NCBI GenBank assembly: GCA_020725545.1 | Contig: DYEV01000031.1 | Coordinates: 1-47,687 of the forward strand | Source: Desulfobacca sp. | GTDB lineage: Bacteria; Desulfobacterota; Desulfobaccia; Desulfobaccales; Desulfobaccaceae | DNA: 47,687 nt | Direction of reading: 5' to 3' | Shown: one piece after another, positions 16,921 to 24,435 of the stretch | Position numbering within the stretch: position 1 is the stretch's first letter | How the letters are laid out: each line of letters begins with the position of its first letter | Position numbers and translations under genes: made by a program | The notes under the pieces: model-generated | Databases searched by the model: none | Seen by the model: the letters and a program-made list of their open reading frames with translations, nothing else | What the model was told of the DNA's origin: nothing

Positions 16921-17721
16921 ATGGCAATATTGGCAATTTCTCGGGAATATGGGGCTGGCGGGCGGGATATCGGCCGGCAGGTGGCCCAGCGTTTATCCTA
17001 TGAATATGTGGATAAAGAACGACTTTTTCAGGATCTGGATAAGTGGGGCAAACGCTGGGGCCAGACGGCCCGGGAGCTGGACGAGGTCTGTCCCACCCTC
17101 TGGGAGCGCCATGACTGGCAATATCGGGGCTACCTGGCGGCCCTGGAAGCCCTGATATTGACGTATGCCGCCGCGGATCGGGTCGTTCTCATCGGCCGGG
17201 GCGCTTTTCTCCTCTTGCGAGAGGTGCCTTTTTGCCTAAAGGTCCGTCTTGTCGCTCCTCTTGAGGTCAGGGTGGAACGGATCATGGTGAGGGAAAGCCT
17301 GGACCGGGGGCGGGCAGAGGAGTTGATCGGGCGCGTGGATCGGGATCGGGCCTGTTACCTGCAGGCCAATTACGGCAAAGATTGGGACGACAGAAGTAAT
17401 TATGACCTGATTCTGAACACCGGCAGCCTCAGCTACGACCAGGTGACGGACCTGTTGGTCAAAGAATTGGCGGAGAAAGACCGGCTTGCTACCCCCGCGG
17501 CCAGGGCCCGCCTGGTGGATCTGGCCCTGGCTAAACGCCTGCAGGCCAAAATCGCCACTGATCCCCGCATCCTGGCGCCAACCATCCAAGTGCAGCCGGT
17601 GGACGGCGTTATTGTCGTCTCCGGCGTTATCCATAATCCCAAGGAACTCACTCTGATCCAGGAAATCGCCCTGGAGGTCTGCGAGGCCAGAGAGATTCGG
17701 TTGGAATTAAAACATCGCTGA
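16921..17721 (+). CDS. Cytidylate-kinase-like P-loop protein with C-terminal BON-like domain
   Basis: 266 aa. The N-terminus AILAISREYGAGGRDIGRQVA is the nucleotide-binding motif of the cytidylate-kinase-like family, and the kinase part (about 1-195) keeps VVLIGRGAFLLL and an Arg-rich lid (VERIMVRESLDRGRAEELI). Residues about 198-266 (IQVQPVDGVIVVSGVIHNPK through CEAREIRLELK) resemble a BON domain, which is normally periplasmic or membrane-associated. Substrate unknown. It starts 2 nt after terC and is very likely co-transcribed with it. Confidence 0.75.
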   Translation: MAILAISREYGAGGRDIGRQVAQRLSYEYVDKERLFQDLDKWGKRWGQTARELDEVCPTLWERHDWQYRGYLAALEALILTYAAADRVVLIGRGAFLLLREVPFCLKVRLVAPLEVRVERIMVRESLDRGRAEELIGRVDRDRACYLQANYGKDWDDRSNYDLILNTGSLSYDQVTDLLVKELAEKDRLATPAARARLVDLALAKRLQAKIATDPRILAPTIQVQPVDGVIVVSGVIHNPKELTLIQEIALEVCEAREIRLELKHR

Positions 17722-17828
17722 TTCGCTGGCAGACCAGGTGCGAAGGGTGGTATGCCTGCCCTTAAATCCATCTCCCAACTCAGCACCGCCCCTGTCCACT
17801 ACTCACCTTTGTCCTTCCGCTTTTTCAT

Positions 17829-18917
17829 TTAACCCCCATACCGATAGGCGGCCGCGCAGGCCCCTTCGCTGGAGACCATGCAGGGGCCCAGGGGCTGGGA
17901 AGGGCTGCAGGTTTTCCTGAACAAGGGACAGTCGGCAGGGGACAGGAGACCCCGCAGGACGTCGCCGCAGCGGCAGGGATTGGCCACCGGCGGGGGCACC
18001 TGGGAGAGCACCGCGGCGAATTTTTGCCTGGCGTCAAAGGCGGCATACCGGGAGCGTAGGCGGACGCCACTGCCTGGAATCGCTCCCAGACCCCGCCACT
18101 CGGCATCAGCCGCCTCAAAAACTTCTGCCAAAATCTCCTGCGCCCTGGGGTTAGCCGGGGCTGCCACGGCCCGGCGATAAGTATTAGCGACCTGGGGGCT
18201 GCCGCTTTTGATCTGACGCAGAAGGGCCTCGACACCCAGCAGGATATCCAGCGGCTCAAAGCCGGCAACCGCACAGGGGAGATGAAACTCCCGGGGGATA
18301 AAGTCATACGACGCAGCCCCGACGATGGTGCTGACGTGACCGGGCAGGAGGAGGCCGGAGACGCGCAGCTCCGGGCTGCCCACTAAGGCTCGCAGGGCTG
18401 CGGGCATGGTCTTATGGACGCAGAACACCGAGAAATTGGTCAGACCGGCCGAGGCCGCGGTTTGTATAGCCAAGGCCGTGGCCGGCATGGTGGTCTCAAA
18501 GCCGACCCCGAAAAAGACAAATTCCCGTTCCGGGGTTTGGCGGGCCAGCTCCACGGCATCAAAAGGGGAGTAGACGATCTGGACGGGGACACCGGTGGCT
18601 CGCAAGCGGTCCAACGAGGTCCGGCTGCCGGGCACCCGGATCATATCGCCGAAGGTGGTGAGAACGACGTTGGGAACCTCTCCCAGGGCCAGAAAGCCAT
18701 CCAGATCCTTTTGGGCAGTAACGCAGACCGGGCAGCCCGGCCCGGAAATGAGGCGCACACTGGGGGGGAGGAGCATCTTCAGGCCGAAGCGAGCCACCGC
18801 CATGGTGTGGGTGCCGCAGACCTCCATGAGCGTGGCCGGACCTGGCGCTAAGGCCTGCAGGCGGCGGGCCAACTCCTGGATCAGCTCTTTATCCCGGAAT
18901 TCCTCACTGAATTTCAT
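17829..18917 (-). CDS. hypD: Hydrogenase maturation protein HypD
   Basis: About 362 aa. HypD with HypC assembles the Fe(CN)2CO group of [NiFe] hydrogenases. Conserved elements are MEVCGTHTMA, the redox pair in SGPGCPVC, GVGFETTMPAT, LPGHVS, and the C-terminal [4Fe-4S] cysteines (NPCRCGDVLRG, DCPLFRKTC, GPCMVSSEGACAA). ATG 18917 matches the family N-terminus (MKFSEEFRDKEL) and overlaps hypC by 14 nt. No hypE follows; the next gene is convergent. Confidence 0.96.
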   Translation of the reverse strand: MKFSEEFRDKELIQELARRLQALAPGPATLMEVCGTHTMAVARFGLKMLLPPSVRLISGPGCPVCVTAQKDLDGFLALGEVPNVVLTTFGDMIRVPGSRTSLDRLRATGVPVQIVYSPFDAVELARQTPEREFVFFGVGFETTMPATALAIQTAASAGLTNFSVFCVHKTMPAALRALVGSPELRVSGLLLPGHVSTIVGAASYDFIPREFHLPCAVAGFEPLDILLGVEALLRQIKSGSPQVANTYRRAVAAPANPRAQEILAEVFEAADAEWRGLGAIPGSGVRLRSRYAAFDARQKFAAVLSQVPPPVANPCRCGDVLRGLLSPADCPLFRKTCSPSQPLGPCMVSSEGACAAAYRYGG

Positions 18918-19125
18918 CGGCCAGTTTCCTGAGGAGGTCCAAGGTTTCGGCCGCATCTGCTTCGTCAATACGGGAGATGGCCAGACCGGCATGGACTAAG
19001 ACGTAATCGCCCAAATTCGCTTCGGGCAAAAGATCCAACCGGGCCTGCCGGGTAACACCATCCACTTCAGTGGTGGCGATGGTGCCATCAATGGCAATGA
19101 TCTTCATGGGTATGGCAAGACACAT
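18904..19125 (-). CDS. hypC: Hydrogenase maturation chaperone HypC
   Basis: 73 aa starting MCLAIPMKIIAID. The essential Cys2 is exposed after Met removal and carries the iron-ligand intermediate with HypD. It has the expected small OB-fold core (ARLDLLPEANLGDYVLVHAG). A weak AGGAA site precedes ATG 19125. The 175-nt gap to hypF holds a degenerate dispersed repeat at about 19141-19165. Confidence 0.96.
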   Translation of the reverse strand: MCLAIPMKIIAIDGTIATTEVDGVTRQARLDLLPEANLGDYVLVHAGLAISRIDEADAAETLDLLRKLADEIQ

Positions 19126-19140
19126 GGAGCGAAAATTCCT

Positions 19141-19165
19141 GTTATCAGTGGTTAGTTGTCAATAA
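19141..19165. repeat. Degenerate dispersed repeat between hypF and hypC
   Basis: On the minus strand it reads TTGACAACTAACCACTGATA, a member of the short-unit repeat family also present near 8506 and 15981. It includes a perfect TTGACA, but no good -10 follows at the correct distance. Confidence 0.4.
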
Positions 19166-19300
19166 AGGCACAGAGTGGCGCGGGCCTGTGTGGCCGCCCA
19201 GGCCAGCCTTGGGCAGGAACGGTGCTTTTCAGGCTTTGCGGGTGATTTATATATAATAAATGGCACTTACCTTGCCCATTAACCTTTTTCTTTCTGCGGT

Positions 19301-21631
19301 TCACCGCGCCCCTGCCAAAAGGGCTGCCGCCACCGCCACTTGGCCCAGGGCAAGGCCGCCGTCATTGGGGGGCACCAGGCGATGGGAGAGGACTTCAAAG
19401 CCCGCGGTAGTTAAGAGGGCCAGACAGCGGGAAAAGAGCAGGGCGTTCTGCCAAACCCCTCCGGAGAGGGCCACAAGGGTGAGGCCGGTCTGCTCCCGGG
19501 CGGTCAGGCAGACTTGGACGGCGGCCCGGGCCAAAGATTCATGAAATCGGGCGGCCACCTGCCCCCGCGACCTGCCCTGCAGGTAATCCGCCACAGCCTG
19601 GCGGAAGAGGCTGATATTATTTATCACCAGGCGATCAGCGTTTCGCAGGATATCCACTTCATACCAACCGTCGCCACCCGTTTCCGCGGCCATCTCCAGT
19701 TCGAGGGCCGGTTGGCCTTCGTAGGTGCGTTGCCGGCAGATGTCCAGGGCCGCAGCCAGGGCATCAAAGAGCCGGCCGACGCTGGTGGTGCGAGGCGACT
19801 GCCAGCCGGTGCTGAGCTGGCGCCGGAGAATCTGGCCGGCCAACGGCGCCAAACTGAGCCCCAGGGCCGTGGCCATGTCTGCGGCGGCGTCGCCAAAAGC
19901 GGCCTGCAGGTAGGCAAAAGCCATCCTGGTCGGCTGGCGGATGGCCGCCTCGCCGCCGGGCAAAACCACCGGTTCCAGGTGTCCCAGACGGCGATAGGTG
20001 CTTAGATCAGCCAGCAGAAGTTCGCCTCCCCAGATCGTGCCGTCCGGGCCATAGCCGGTGCCGTCAAAGGCCAGTCCCAGACAAGGGCCGCGGCGGCCGT
20101 TTTCCGCCAGGCAGGCGGCGATGTGGGCGTGATGGTGCTGGACGCCACACCGCCGGACGTTTCCCAGCTTCTGGGCATATCTGGTGCTGAGATACTCCGG
20201 ATGGAGATCGTGGGCCACGATATTGGGTTGGCGTTGGCAGAGACCGGCCAGGTGGTCGATGGCCAGGTGATAGTAATCCAAGGTCTCGCTGCTGTCCAAA
20301 TCGCCGATGTGTTGGCTCAGAACCGCGGTCTGGTCCCAGGCCAGGCAGAAGGTATTCTTATCCTGGGCGCCGACCCCGAGGATAGTTTCCCCACAGCTTA
20401 TTGGCAGGGTTAGGGTGCCGGGCACATACCCCCGGGCTCGCCGCAGGATAATGGGGGCTTGGCCAGCTATGGGCCGGAGCACCGAATCATCGCAGGGCAC
20501 CTGAATATCCCGATTGTGCAGCAGAAAGGCATCCGCCAACGGCGCCAATGTCCGCCTGGCCTCGTCATTGTCAAAGGCCAAGGGTTCTTCACTGCGATTG
20601 CCACTGGTCATCACCAAAACCGGCGGCGCCCACTGGAAAAGGAGCAGGTGTAAAGGAGTATAAGGCAGCATGAGCCCCAGGTAATTATTGCCGGGGGCCA
20701 AACCCGCAGCCAGTTCAGCATCACCCCGGCGACGGACCAGAACAATGGGGCTGGCCGGCGAGGTCAAGAGCCGGCAGTCCGACGCGGTCAGTTCGGCAAT
20801 CGCTGCGGCTGTCGCCAGGTCTCGTACCATCACGGCAAAAGGTTTGTCCCGGCGTCCCTTACGCTGCCGCAGCAGTCCGACCGCAGCCTCATTCTGGGCA
20901 TCACAGGCCAGATGGAAGCCGCCCAGACCTTTCATGGCAACGCTCTTGCCATCCTGCAGCAGTTCCCCGGTTTTCCGCAGAGCGTCGGTCTCCTCCCAGC
21001 GCCGGCCCTGCCATTCCAGCCAAACGTGGGGGCCACAGACCGGACAGGCGGTAGGCTCGGCATGAAAGCGGCGGTTCAGCGGCTCGCCATACTCCCGCCG
21101 GCAATCCTCACACATGGCAAAAACGCCCATGGTAGTCTGCCTCCGGTCATAGGGCAGTTGGCGAATGATGGTGAAGCGAGGCCCACAATTGGTGCAGTTG
21201 GTGAACGGATACTGAAACCGCCGGTCCCGGGGATCGGTGATTTCCGCGGCGCAATCGGGGCAGAGGGCGACGTCGGCAGGAATGATCGCACCGCTGGGGC
21301 CGCTGGCGGCGCTGTCGAGGATGACGAAGGTCTGATCGCCCCGGGGCGGCATCGCCGCCACCGCCACTTCCTGGAGAACGGCCAAGGCCGGGGCAGCAGT
21401 AGTCAGGTCATGGAGAAAGGCCTCCAGGGCCTCCCCCTGACCCTCAATCTCCAGTTCCACCGCACAAGCAGTATTGAAGACGTGTCCGCTCACCTTGTAT
21501 TTCTGGGCCAGGCGATACACAAAGGGACGAAAACCCACCCCTTGGACCACCCCGGACACCCGGACCTTTTTTCTGGCGATGGCTGACGGCATTGCTGTGC
21601 TGATATCTTTGGGGGCAGTGTAGATCACCAT
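19301..21631 (-). CDS. hypF: Carbamoyltransferase HypF
   Basis: About 776 aa. HypF converts carbamoyl phosphate into the cyanide precursor for [NiFe] hydrogenase. In order: an acylphosphatase domain (VRVSGVVQGVGFRPFVYRLA), two zinc-finger pairs (CPDCAAEI...CTNCGPRF and CEDCRREY...CPVCGP), a YrdC-like domain (KGLGGFHLACDA, MTSGNRSEEP) and a Kae1-like C-terminus (VQHHHAHIAACLAENG, FDGTGYGPDGTIWGGE). The exact start is uncertain: ATG 21631 has only a weak GAAGAG, ATG 21592 is possible, and the frame opens at TTG 21733. Confidence 0.95.
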   Translation of the reverse strand: MVIYTAPKDISTAMPSAIARKKVRVSGVVQGVGFRPFVYRLAQKYKVSGHVFNTACAVELEIEGQGEALEAFLHDLTTAAPALAVLQEVAVAAMPPRGDQTFVILDSAASGPSGAIIPADVALCPDCAAEITDPRDRRFQYPFTNCTNCGPRFTIIRQLPYDRRQTTMGVFAMCEDCRREYGEPLNRRFHAEPTACPVCGPHVWLEWQGRRWEETDALRKTGELLQDGKSVAMKGLGGFHLACDAQNEAAVGLLRQRKGRRDKPFAVMVRDLATAAAIAELTASDCRLLTSPASPIVLVRRRGDAELAAGLAPGNNYLGLMLPYTPLHLLLFQWAPPVLVMTSGNRSEEPLAFDNDEARRTLAPLADAFLLHNRDIQVPCDDSVLRPIAGQAPIILRRARGYVPGTLTLPISCGETILGVGAQDKNTFCLAWDQTAVLSQHIGDLDSSETLDYYHLAIDHLAGLCQRQPNIVAHDLHPEYLSTRYAQKLGNVRRCGVQHHHAHIAACLAENGRRGPCLGLAFDGTGYGPDGTIWGGELLLADLSTYRRLGHLEPVVLPGGEAAIRQPTRMAFAYLQAAFGDAAADMATALGLSLAPLAGQILRRQLSTGWQSPRTTSVGRLFDALAAALDICRQRTYEGQPALELEMAAETGGDGWYEVDILRNADRLVINNISLFRQAVADYLQGRSRGQVAARFHESLARAAVQVCLTAREQTGLTLVALSGGVWQNALLFSRCLALLTTAGFEVLSHRLVPPNDGGLALGQVAVAAALLAGAR

Positions 21632-21775
21632 GAACTCTTCAGGTCTGGATAAAGGGTTGTTGGTTGCCAACGCTTGGCTGGCTGCAGTCGTCAACGCCGG
21701 GACCTGCCGTGGCGCCGGTGGGTGGGTCCGCAAGCCGCGACAGGCTCTAAGGCACCATTATCCGTTGATTTTGCC

Positions 21776-21784
21776 ATTGTAACA
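21776..21784 (-). promoter_or_regulatory. Extended -10 promoter of hypF
   Basis: The minus strand reads TGT followed by TACAAT, an extended -10 about 140 nt before the chosen hypF start. No clear -35. Confidence 0.4.
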
Positions 21785-21941
21785 TAATCAAAGTAAGCCC
21801 GCCCCGAAACTCCGTCAAGAGATCGGCCGTTCCCAGGGCTGAGAAGGCTGCTGCCAGCTGAACCGGCGGACCGGGGCAGGGGGTAAACTTCCCACCGCCA
21901 TGGGGAGAAATTTCCCGGCAGGCGGGGAAGCCAAAAATATC

Positions 21942-21969
21942 TTGCTGAAAATCAAGGATAACTTATAAT
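21942..21969 (+). promoter_or_regulatory. Candidate sigma-70 promoter of hypA
   Basis: TTGCTG (21942-21947), a 16-nt spacer and a perfect TATAAT (21964-21969). The -35 is weak. The 21632-22114 gap between hypF and hypA holds only these promoter elements; no gene was seen. Confidence 0.5.
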
Positions 21970-21977
21970 GACAAAAA

Positions 21978-21993
21978 AGGCATGATTTTAGCA
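21978..21993 (+). promoter_or_regulatory. Candidate sigma-54 (-24/-12) promoter of hypA
   Basis: AGGCATGATTTTAGCA keeps the invariant GG (21979-21980) and GC (21991-21992) separated by exactly 10 nt, with 13 of 16 positions compatible with TGGCACGNNNNTTGCA. E. coli hypA has a sigma-54 promoter, which makes this plausible. Confidence 0.4.
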
Positions 21994-22114
21994 ATTATCT
22001 TGCCGTTGACGAATCCACAACGAGGCTCCGTCTTAGCCGATCGATTTGCCATCCCCGCACCTCAGCCGGGGCAGTCCTTTTTTGCCTGGCAACCACCGCT
22101 CGGAGGAGGAAATT

Positions 22115-22492
22115 ATGCATGAATACTCATTGATGCAGCGGCTTATTGAGACGATTCTGAAGAATATGGAGGAAGGGGCGGATTTTCAGGGGCGGCAGGT
22201 CAAAGAAGTCCGGCTGGCGATCGGCGCCTTGGACATTCATTCCCCGGAATCCTTTCGTCAGGCCTACGAGGTCCTTATCCGAGAGACGCCGCTGGCCGGC
22301 TCATACCTCAATCTTACGGTGGTGCCGGGTTCCATTGCCTGTCCCATGTGCGGCTTCCAGGGGCCCTGTCAGGAAGATGTTGATGGCCATGATCCCATGC
22401 CGGTGACGCCATGCCCGGAATGCGGCACCCTTGCCAGCGTTGCCGGTGGCAGGGGGATTGAAGCCATTGAATTGATTTTAGAAGATCAATAA
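22115..22492 (+). CDS. hypA: Hydrogenase nickel incorporation protein HypA
   Basis: 125 aa starting MHEYSLMQRL; the MHE N-terminus (His2) binds nickel. The zinc site is CPMC (near 76-79) and CPEC (near 100-103), with an insert between them. HypA delivers Ni to the hydrogenase large subunit with HypB. ATG 22115 follows a strong GGAGGAGG. It is divergent from hypF-hypC-hypD and has no hypB beside it. Confidence 0.95.
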   Translation: MHEYSLMQRLIETILKNMEEGADFQGRQVKEVRLAIGALDIHSPESFRQAYEVLIRETPLAGSYLNLTVVPGSIACPMCGFQGPCQEDVDGHDPMPVTPCPECGTLASVAGGRGIEAIELILEDQ

Positions 22493-22614
22493 CAGACGCG
22501 GCCTTGCCTGCCGGCAGCTCATGTTGGGCGCCCGCCGCCGCGGCCCGTTGGCGCTCGGCCTGCCGGGCCAAGACGCCCAAAGAGCCATTTTCCTTGTAAT
22601 CTTCTCTTGTGAGC

Positions 22615-22965
22615 TTAAGAAAGATCCGGCCCCAGGATCTTGTCCGCCGACCGCCGTTCCGGTACGTTGACCGAGGGGATTGATCCTGCCAGCCACTCCC
22701 GACTGACATACAGCCCGCAATAACAACTGCCAAATTCCTTGACGTCCGGTTCCCGATAGACACAGGGGCAGATGATGTCCCGATCCCACTCCCGATCGCC
22801 CCAGAGCAACCGGCAGGGGCAGCCCAGGTAGCCATAGCGCTCTTTATTTTCCAACAGGGCGGTCAGGAGGGCCATGACCTTGGTTTGATCCGGGTTGAAA
22901 AAGTATCCTTTGGACTCCTGGGATTTTTTTAAAGTAGTGTAGAGTTCAGCGGCGTTCATGGGCAT
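22615..22965 (-). CDS. Ferredoxin:thioredoxin reductase catalytic-subunit-like protein
   Basis: About 116 aa. Six cysteines form three C-x-C motifs: CPC at 49-51, CPC at 66-68 and CYC at 81-83. This is the FTR catalytic-subunit pattern that ligates a [4Fe-4S] cluster next to a redox disulfide. The spacings (14 and 12 residues) differ from plant FTR. ATG 22965 follows AGGAG by about seven bases and overlaps the glutaredoxin-like gene by 20 nt, so the two are translationally linked. No FTR variable subunit is nearby. Confidence 0.85.
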   Translation of the reverse strand: MPMNAAELYTTLKKSQESKGYFFNPDQTKVMALLTALLENKERYGYLGCPCRLLWGDREWDRDIICPCVYREPDVKEFGSCYCGLYVSREWLAGSIPSVNVPERRSADKILGPDLS

Positions 22966-23212
22966 TGAGGATCTCCTGGATTTCCTCTTTTTTATAGCCG
23001 ACGATGACCTTGTCACCCACCACCAGGGTGGGAAAGGAGATGCGGGGATTGATCTGTTGGATCTCGGCCAGCATGGTCTTGCGTTCGGCCGGCGCCAATT
23101 GATCCACATCGATGCAGGTATAGCTGCAGCCCAACTCGGCCAGTAAATTCTTGCAATCACGGCAGTGGCTGCAGGTGCTCAAGGCATATAATTTGACGTC
23201 ATTTATGGGCAT
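22946..23212 (-). CDS. Glutaredoxin-like thioredoxin-fold protein
   Basis: 88 aa. The N-terminus KLYALSTCSHCRDCK has a CxxC active site (CSHC) after the first beta strand, and the cis-proline loop is SFPTLVVG, as in NrdH and glutaredoxin-like proteins. It lies between the exported protease and the FTR-like subunit. It is probably the disulfide carrier reduced by that subunit; this partnership is inferred from the overlap. Confidence 0.88.
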   Translation of the reverse strand: MPINDVKLYALSTCSHCRDCKNLLAELGCSYTCIDVDQLAPAERKTMLAEIQQINPRISFPTLVVGDKVIVGYKKEEIQEILNAHERR

Positions 23213-23220
23213 AACAGCTA

Positions 23221-24282
23221 TCAGCCTCCCTCCGGTGCCAGTTGCGGTTGCTGCGGAGCCGGCGCTCTTTCCAGCATATCCTTTAATTTGGCCGCCAGAT
23301 TCGGATCTAGTCTGGTAAGGACTCGGTATTCCTCCAGGGCCTTGTTCTTGTCGCCGGAAACAAAATAGGCCAAGGCCAGGTGGTAATGAAACAATGGCAT
23401 CTCCGGTTTCAAGCGGACGGCTTGCCGGAAATTGTCGATGGCCAGATCAGTTTTGCGCATGGCCCCATAGGACATCCCGGCGCCATGATAAGCCTCGGCA
23501 AAATCAGGTTTGGCTTTGATGGCCTCCTGAAAGGCCTGGACGGCTTTGGCGTAATCTTTCTTGGCATGCAATACCCGACCCTGCTGATATTTCTCCAAAG
23601 CGTCACCGGGCATCTCCTGGGAAAAATGGTTGAAGCTGTAACCGGGCCCCCCTTTCATTTCCAGGACCTTGCGGCCGGGCACGGCAAAGTTCAAGTTCTG
23701 GCCGGTGCGAAAGGTGGCCCGGGCCACGCCGATGACCTGGCCGGCGCCGTTAAAGACCGGACCACCGCTGGATCCGGGCGAAATGGGCGCGGTTATCTGA
23801 ATGATGTCACCCAGATTGGGCAGTTTGCGGATGGCCGAGACGATGCCTTCGGAGACCGTTTTCTCCAGCCCCATGGGATGGCCGATGGCGTAGATCTTCT
23901 CGCCTACCTCGGGCAGTTTGCTGGAAATCTCCAAAGGGACGATCTCTCGAGGGGGGATATCGGCACTGATCAGAACCAGGTCCGCCTCCTTGTGTTCGGC
24001 CACCACCCGTTTGACCGGATAGCGGCGGCCATCCTGGGTTTTGACGGTGGCCCGCTCAGCCCCGAAAATAACGTGATAATTTGTGACGATGTGCCCTTGG
24101 GCATTAATAAAAAAGCCGGTGCCCAAGCCCTTTTTATTGCCACGCTGGGTTTCCACCACCACGACCGCCGGCGAAATCCGCTTGACAATAGCCGGTAGAT
24201 TATCCTCGGCCCAGGCCGCTGACTGGCCCATGCCAAGGGCCAGACAGAGCCACCACAGAGAGATGAGACGAAGGCTACGCAT
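23221..24282 (-). CDS. Exported S1C (DegP-like) serine protease with C-terminal TPR repeats
   Basis: 353 aa with a signal peptide ending near AAWAE. The trypsin-like domain shows the triad: His in VTNYHVIF, Asp in KEADLVLI, Ser in SPGSSGGPVF. Instead of PDZ domains it ends in about three TPR units (ALEKYQQGRVLHAKKDYAKA, AYHGAGMSYGAMRKTDLAI, FHYHLALAYFVSGDKNKAL). The target is unknown. The glutaredoxin-like gene starts about 9 nt after its stop, suggesting one operon. Confidence 0.9.
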   Translation of the reverse strand: MRSLRLISLWWLCLALGMGQSAAWAEDNLPAIVKRISPAVVVVETQRGNKKGLGTGFFINAQGHIVTNYHVIFGAERATVKTQDGRRYPVKRVVAEHKEADLVLISADIPPREIVPLEISSKLPEVGEKIYAIGHPMGLEKTVSEGIVSAIRKLPNLGDIIQITAPISPGSSGGPVFNGAGQVIGVARATFRTGQNLNFAVPGRKVLEMKGGPGYSFNHFSQEMPGDALEKYQQGRVLHAKKDYAKAVQAFQEAIKAKPDFAEAYHGAGMSYGAMRKTDLAIDNFRQAVRLKPEMPLFHYHLALAYFVSGDKNKALEEYRVLTRLDPNLAAKLKDMLERAPAPQQPQLAPEGG

Positions 24283-24435
24283 AAAATGCCTGGAGTAGAT
24301 GGGTTAATAGTGCTGCGACCAAGGCATGAGCTGTTCCTGACTGCGTCGGTCCCTGATCATCTTTCAGTATATGGCATATCGCCAAGTTATTCCAGAAAAT
24401 TAAAGCTGAGCCAACAATCGTCCTGAAATGAACCA

